Below, piece after piece: positions 61,070 through 64,000 of a stretch of DNA of 64,000 bases. The position numbers and the translations under genes are program-made. Below the pieces are notes generated by a model. The model was not told where the DNA came from, searched no databases, and saw nothing but the letters and a program-made list of their open reading frames with translations. This stretch comes from Caballeronia hypogeia (GTDB taxonomy: Bacteria > Pseudomonadota > Gammaproteobacteria > Burkholderiales > Burkholderiaceae): assembly GCF_001544875.2 (NCBI RefSeq), contig NZ_FCOA02000007.1, positions 1 to 64,000 on the forward strand, written 5' to 3'. Position 1 is the stretch's first letter, and the number at the start of each line of letters is the position of its first letter.

Positions 61070-62773
61070 ATGGAGATCGAAGTGGCAGCAAACATGAACA
61101 GAGAGAACAACGACATTACGGCTGGCGCGACCGACGGCATGCTCGGGCCCAACCCGTTCGTCGGGCTGCGCGCCATTGATATTTTCGCCGCCGTCCAGCA
61201 GATCGGCGCGCAGGCGATGCTACATCCCGCGCTCCTGCTCGATCAGACCGCGGCGCTCGCCCGCGATCTGACGTCGGTTGTGACCGGCAACGAAACATCC
61301 GTGCCGCAGCAAGGCGACAAACGCTTCGCCGATCCGGCATGGCGCGATCAGCCGCTGTACCGCACCACGCTGCGGGGCTATCAGGCGTGGCGTAATGCAC
61401 TCGCCGGCTTCGTCGAGCGCTCGGCACTCGATGACGCGAGCAAGGAACGCGCGCAGTTCGTGATGTCGCTCATGACCGACGCCCTCGCGCCGACCAACAC
61501 GCTGGCCGGAAATCCCGCGGCGCTCAGGAAGTTCGTGGATTCGGGCGGAACGAGTCTCGCTGCGGGCCTGAGGAACATGCTGGCCGATACGCTGAACAAC
61601 AAGGGCATGCCCACCCAGGTCGACAAAACCGCGTTCGACGTGGGCAGGAATCTCGGCACGTCTCCCGGTGCAGTCGTGTTTCGTAACGAGGTCCTTGAAC
61701 TCATTCAGTACGCGCCTGCGACTCCGAACCTCTACGCTCGCGCGCAACTGATCGTGCCGCCGCAGATCAACAAGTTCTACATCTTCGATCTGGCAGCGAA
61801 CAAGAGCATCGTCGAGTATCTGGTGAAGAACGAGTTCCAGGTGTTCGCCGTGAGCTGGCGCAATCCCACCGAGGAGCACCGCGACTGGGACATGGACACG
61901 TATGTCGCCGCGCTCATTGAAGCGATCCAGGCGGTGCGCGACATCACCGGCAACGCGGATGTCAACCTGCATGGCGCATGCTCCGGTGCGATGACGATCT
62001 CCGCGCTGCTCGGCCATCTGGCAAGCCGCGGTCAGAAGACCGTCAATGCGGCCACGTTGATGGTGGCGGTGCTGGACAATACCGCCCGGTCTCAACTCGG
62101 GCTCTTTACCACGCCCGAGGCCGTTGAGATGGCCAAACAAAACAGCATCGCCAAGGGCGTGCTGGAAGGCGAGGAGATGGGTCGCGTGTTCGCCTGGATG
62201 AGACCCAACGATCTCGTCTGGAACTTCTGGGTCAACAACTATCTGCTCGGCAAGGCGCCGCCGGCCTTCGACATTCTCTACTGGAACAACGACACGACAC
62301 GCCTTCCGGCGAAGCTGCACGGCCAGTTGCTCGACATCTTCAAGGACAACCTCTTCACCAAGCCCCGGGCACTGAACGTCCTTGGCACGCCGGTCGATTT
62401 GTCCGAGGTAACGTGCGACACGTACGTGATGGCTGGCATGACCGACCACATCACGCCCTGGCGAGGCGTCTACAACACGGCGCGCGCATTCGGCGGCAAC
62501 ACGCGTTACGTGCTGAGTTCGAGCGGGCATATCCAGAGCCTGATCAATCCGCCGGGCAATCCCAAAGCAAAGTTCTTCTGTAATGCAGACCTGCCCGAAG
62601 ACGCCGACGCATGGCTCGCCGGGGCTCAACCTCATGCCGATTCGTGGTGGGACGACTGGCGCCAGTGGCTCGCCGAACGCTCGGGCGAACTGCGCGCCGC
62701 ACCCAAGACGCTTGGCAACAGGCGGCACAAGCGACTGGCCGATGCGCCGGGAGCCTATGTCCTCGAGGCTTGA
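61070..62773 (+). CDS. phaC: Polyhydroxyalkanoate synthase, class II-like
   Basis: About 567 aa. Polymerises (R)-3-hydroxyacyl-CoA. The lipase-like box is HGACSGAM with the catalytic Cys near residue 304 and the GACSG form seen in medium-chain-length (class II) synthases; catalytic Asp in GMTDHITPW and His in SSSGHIQSL; N-terminal PhaC_N region (LIVPPQINKFYIFDLAANKS). ATG at 61070 with AAGGA just before it; ATG 61094 would give the 559-aa length typical of Pseudomonas PhaC1, and GTG 61031 overlaps the hydratase stop. Middle gene of hydratase-synthase-depolymerase. Confidence 0.9.
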   Translation: MEIEVAANMNRENNDITAGATDGMLGPNPFVGLRAIDIFAAVQQIGAQAMLHPALLLDQTAALARDLTSVVTGNETSVPQQGDKRFADPAWRDQPLYRTTLRGYQAWRNALAGFVERSALDDASKERAQFVMSLMTDALAPTNTLAGNPAALRKFVDSGGTSLAAGLRNMLADTLNNKGMPTQVDKTAFDVGRNLGTSPGAVVFRNEVLELIQYAPATPNLYARAQLIVPPQINKFYIFDLAANKSIVEYLVKNEFQVFAVSWRNPTEEHRDWDMDTYVAALIEAIQAVRDITGNADVNLHGACSGAMTISALLGHLASRGQKTVNAATLMVAVLDNTARSQLGLFTTPEAVEMAKQNSIAKGVLEGEEMGRVFAWMRPNDLVWNFWVNNYLLGKAPPAFDILYWNNDTTRLPAKLHGQLLDIFKDNLFTKPRALNVLGTPVDLSEVTCDTYVMAGMTDHITPWRGVYNTARAFGGNTRYVLSSSGHIQSLINPPGNPKAKFFCNADLPEDADAWLAGAQPHADSWWDDWRQWLAERSGELRAAPKTLGNRRHKRLADAPGAYVLEA

Positions 62774-62853
62774 TCCGAACGCGTGACCCGGCCTCGCGAT
62801 GGGCAATGCTGGCGCGCTCGCGCGGCGAACCGTTGAATTTCATAAGGAAAAGA

Positions 62854-63687
62854 ATGATGGAAAGTGTGCGCACCATGGAGATCCAGAGCGTCGTTCTGGA
62901 AGGTCAATTGCTGCGGGTCGGCATCTGGCGAGGCAGCGATGCTTCGCCGCCGCTCGTGATCTTTAATGGCATCGGCGCCAATCTCGAACTGGTCCAGCCG
63001 TTCGTCGATGCGCTCGGTGATGTGGAAGTCGTGATGTTCGATATTCCGGGCGTGGGTGGGTCGCCGGCGCCGCTTGCGCCGTATCGCTTCTCCACGCTGT
63101 CCGCTCTCACCGACAAGCTGCTCGTGAAGCTCGGCTACAGCGGGCCGGTGGATGTGCTCGGCGTGTCCTGGGGGGGAGCGCTTGCGCAGCAGTTCGCGTA
63201 TCAGTATCCGTCGCGTTGCCGGCGGCTGGTGCTTGCTTCCACCTCGCCGGGCGTCATTATGGTGCCCGGACGGATTTCCGTGCTTTCCAAGCTGATCGGG
63301 TCCCGCCGCTATAAGGACCCGGAGTTTCTGCAGGAGGTCGGCGCGGAGATCTATGGCGGTGCATACCGGAGCGATCCCGAGTTGCTGAAGGAACACGGAC
63401 GTCATATTCAGGCGCCGGGCGGGCGTGGCTACGTGTACCAACTGCTTGCCGTATGGGGCTGGAGCAGCCTGCTATGGCTCGGGCGTCTGCGGCAGCCGAC
63501 GCTCGTCATGCACGGTGACGACGACCCCCTCGTGCCGCTCGTCAACGCGAAGATTCTCGCTTCCCGTATCCGTCAGGCGACGCTTCATGTCGTCGAGGAC
63601 GGTCACCTCTTTCTCGTCACGCGGACGAGCGAAGTGGCTCCCCTCGTGCGCGACTTCCTGTTTGCAGGAATAGCCCACACAGTCTGA
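62854..63687 (+). CDS. phaZ: Medium-chain PHA depolymerase-like alpha/beta hydrolase
   Basis: 277 aa. It follows the intracellular PhaZ pattern of pseudomonads: PPLVIFNGIGANLELVQPFV, DIPGVGGSPAP, nucleophile box LGVSWGGALAQQFAY (GxSxG), MVPGRISVL, IYGGAYRSDPELLKEH, the acid in HGDDDPLVPLVN and the His in EDGHLFLVTR. Releases hydroxyacids from PHA granules. ATG at 62854 with AAGGAAAAG upstream. 80 bp after the synthase on the same strand, so likely the same operon: monomer supply, polymerisation and mobilisation. Confidence 0.9.
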   Translation: MMESVRTMEIQSVVLEGQLLRVGIWRGSDASPPLVIFNGIGANLELVQPFVDALGDVEVVMFDIPGVGGSPAPLAPYRFSTLSALTDKLLVKLGYSGPVDVLGVSWGGALAQQFAYQYPSRCRRLVLASTSPGVIMVPGRISVLSKLIGSRRYKDPEFLQEVGAEIYGGAYRSDPELLKEHGRHIQAPGGRGYVYQLLAVWGWSSLLWLGRLRQPTLVMHGDDDPLVPLVNAKILASRIRQATLHVVEDGHLFLVTRTSEVAPLVRDFLFAGIAHTV

Positions 63688-63877
63688 CCGGCAGTGGCGA
63701 TGACCTGCCGCATCGAATACGGGGATCAACAGGCATTCAACATATCGAGCCTCGCCTCGCATGGCGCTTGCTGGCGGGGCCGGCGAGCAGCCGCTGACCA
63801 ATGAGGACTGTCCATGACGGCTGTCAACGCAATCCAGGCGTCCGCGGTGCGCTGCTCTGGTTGCGCCCGCGCCCATT

Positions 63878-64000
63878 TTGCGGATCGACGTATTCTTCGA
63901 TTTCATTTGCCCGTGGTGCCTGATTTGCAGTCGCCATCTGAGCGCCGCCCTGGCCCGATTCGCCGAATTGCACGCGGACGAGAATCTCAGCGTGACGTGG
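63878..64000 (+). CDS. DsbA-family oxidoreductase, 5' part (runs off the window)
   Basis: Translation RIDVFFDFICPWCLICSRHL then SAALARFAELHADENLSV is the N-terminus of a DsbA/FrnE-like thioredoxin-fold protein with active-site CPWC (Cys at about residue 11 and 14). No ATG is in this frame: the nearest upstream stop is at 63815-63817, and TTG at 63878 is the only reasonable start. An ATG at 63814 in the neighbouring frame suggests either a frameshift or an upstream leader. Cut by the window edge. Confidence 0.75.
   Translation, partial: MRIDVFFDFICPWCLICSRHLSAALARFAELHADENLSVTW

Noticed and set aside
61220-62806. 528-codon minus-strand frame
   Set aside because: Antisense to the PHA synthase, no recognisable domain.

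Overview
The window looks like an accessory-rich stretch of a Burkholderiaceae genome (Paraburkholderia/Caballeronia type). Pointers are the Burkholderia-style porins with Gram-negative signal peptides, a DUF3717 protein, Ysc84/SYLF lipoproteins, BON-domain periplasmic proteins, and many IS66, IS21 and IS110 traces. Replicon type cannot be decided from the sequence; no rRNA, tRNA, CRISPR array or replication gene was seen.

Layout. 1-4.4 kb: an IS66 transposase gene split by a recombinase-in-trio (RIT) element (three overlapping tyrosine recombinase genes between 33-bp perfect inverted repeats). 4.5-24.7 kb: mostly small envelope proteins: a TAXI-type solute-binding protein, three Ysc84-family proteins, an operon of two LssY_C lipoproteins plus a lipoprotein hydrolase, a glycine-zipper protein, a DUF2254/carbonic anhydrase pair and a porin, separated by long gene-poor stretches holding IS110, GLUG-adhesin and MscS relics. 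25.5-30.4 kb: a catalytically degenerate integrase beside an HTH/nucleoside-deoxyribosyltransferase fusion, then a chemoreceptor, a CheY-like regulator with Lys109 replaced by Glu, and a frameshifted flgM. 30.5-34.6 kb: a minus-strand array of unknown genes in which two families (here A, about 166 aa, and B, about 135 aa) alternate as B-A-B-A-DUF3717-A, followed by one further unknown gene, next to a ParDE-type toxin-antitoxin pair. This array is the best candidate for an undescribed system.

34.7-43.3 kb is a nest of mobile elements: an IS66 copy with 8-bp target duplications contains a second RIT element, whose middle recombinase gene contains an IS21 element with its own 8-bp target duplications. 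Both RITs in the window sit in the C-terminal part of an IS66 tnpC, in the same orientation, on either side of the codons around the third catalytic acidic residue.

44-60 kb is a catabolic island bracketed by two BON-domain genes: MFS transporters, an acyl-CoA ligase, a cupin dioxygenase, two nearly identical TauD/TfdA-type dioxygenases, two nearly identical AraC regulators, an epoxide-hydrolase-type enzyme and a porin. The dioxygenase/AraC part is a decayed triple tandem duplication with three copies of a 57-bp promoter-proximal element. The substrate is not evident. 60.5-63.7 kb is a polyhydroxyalkanoate locus (MaoC hydratase, PHA synthase with a GACSG box, PhaZ-like depolymerase), and a DsbA-like gene runs off the right edge.
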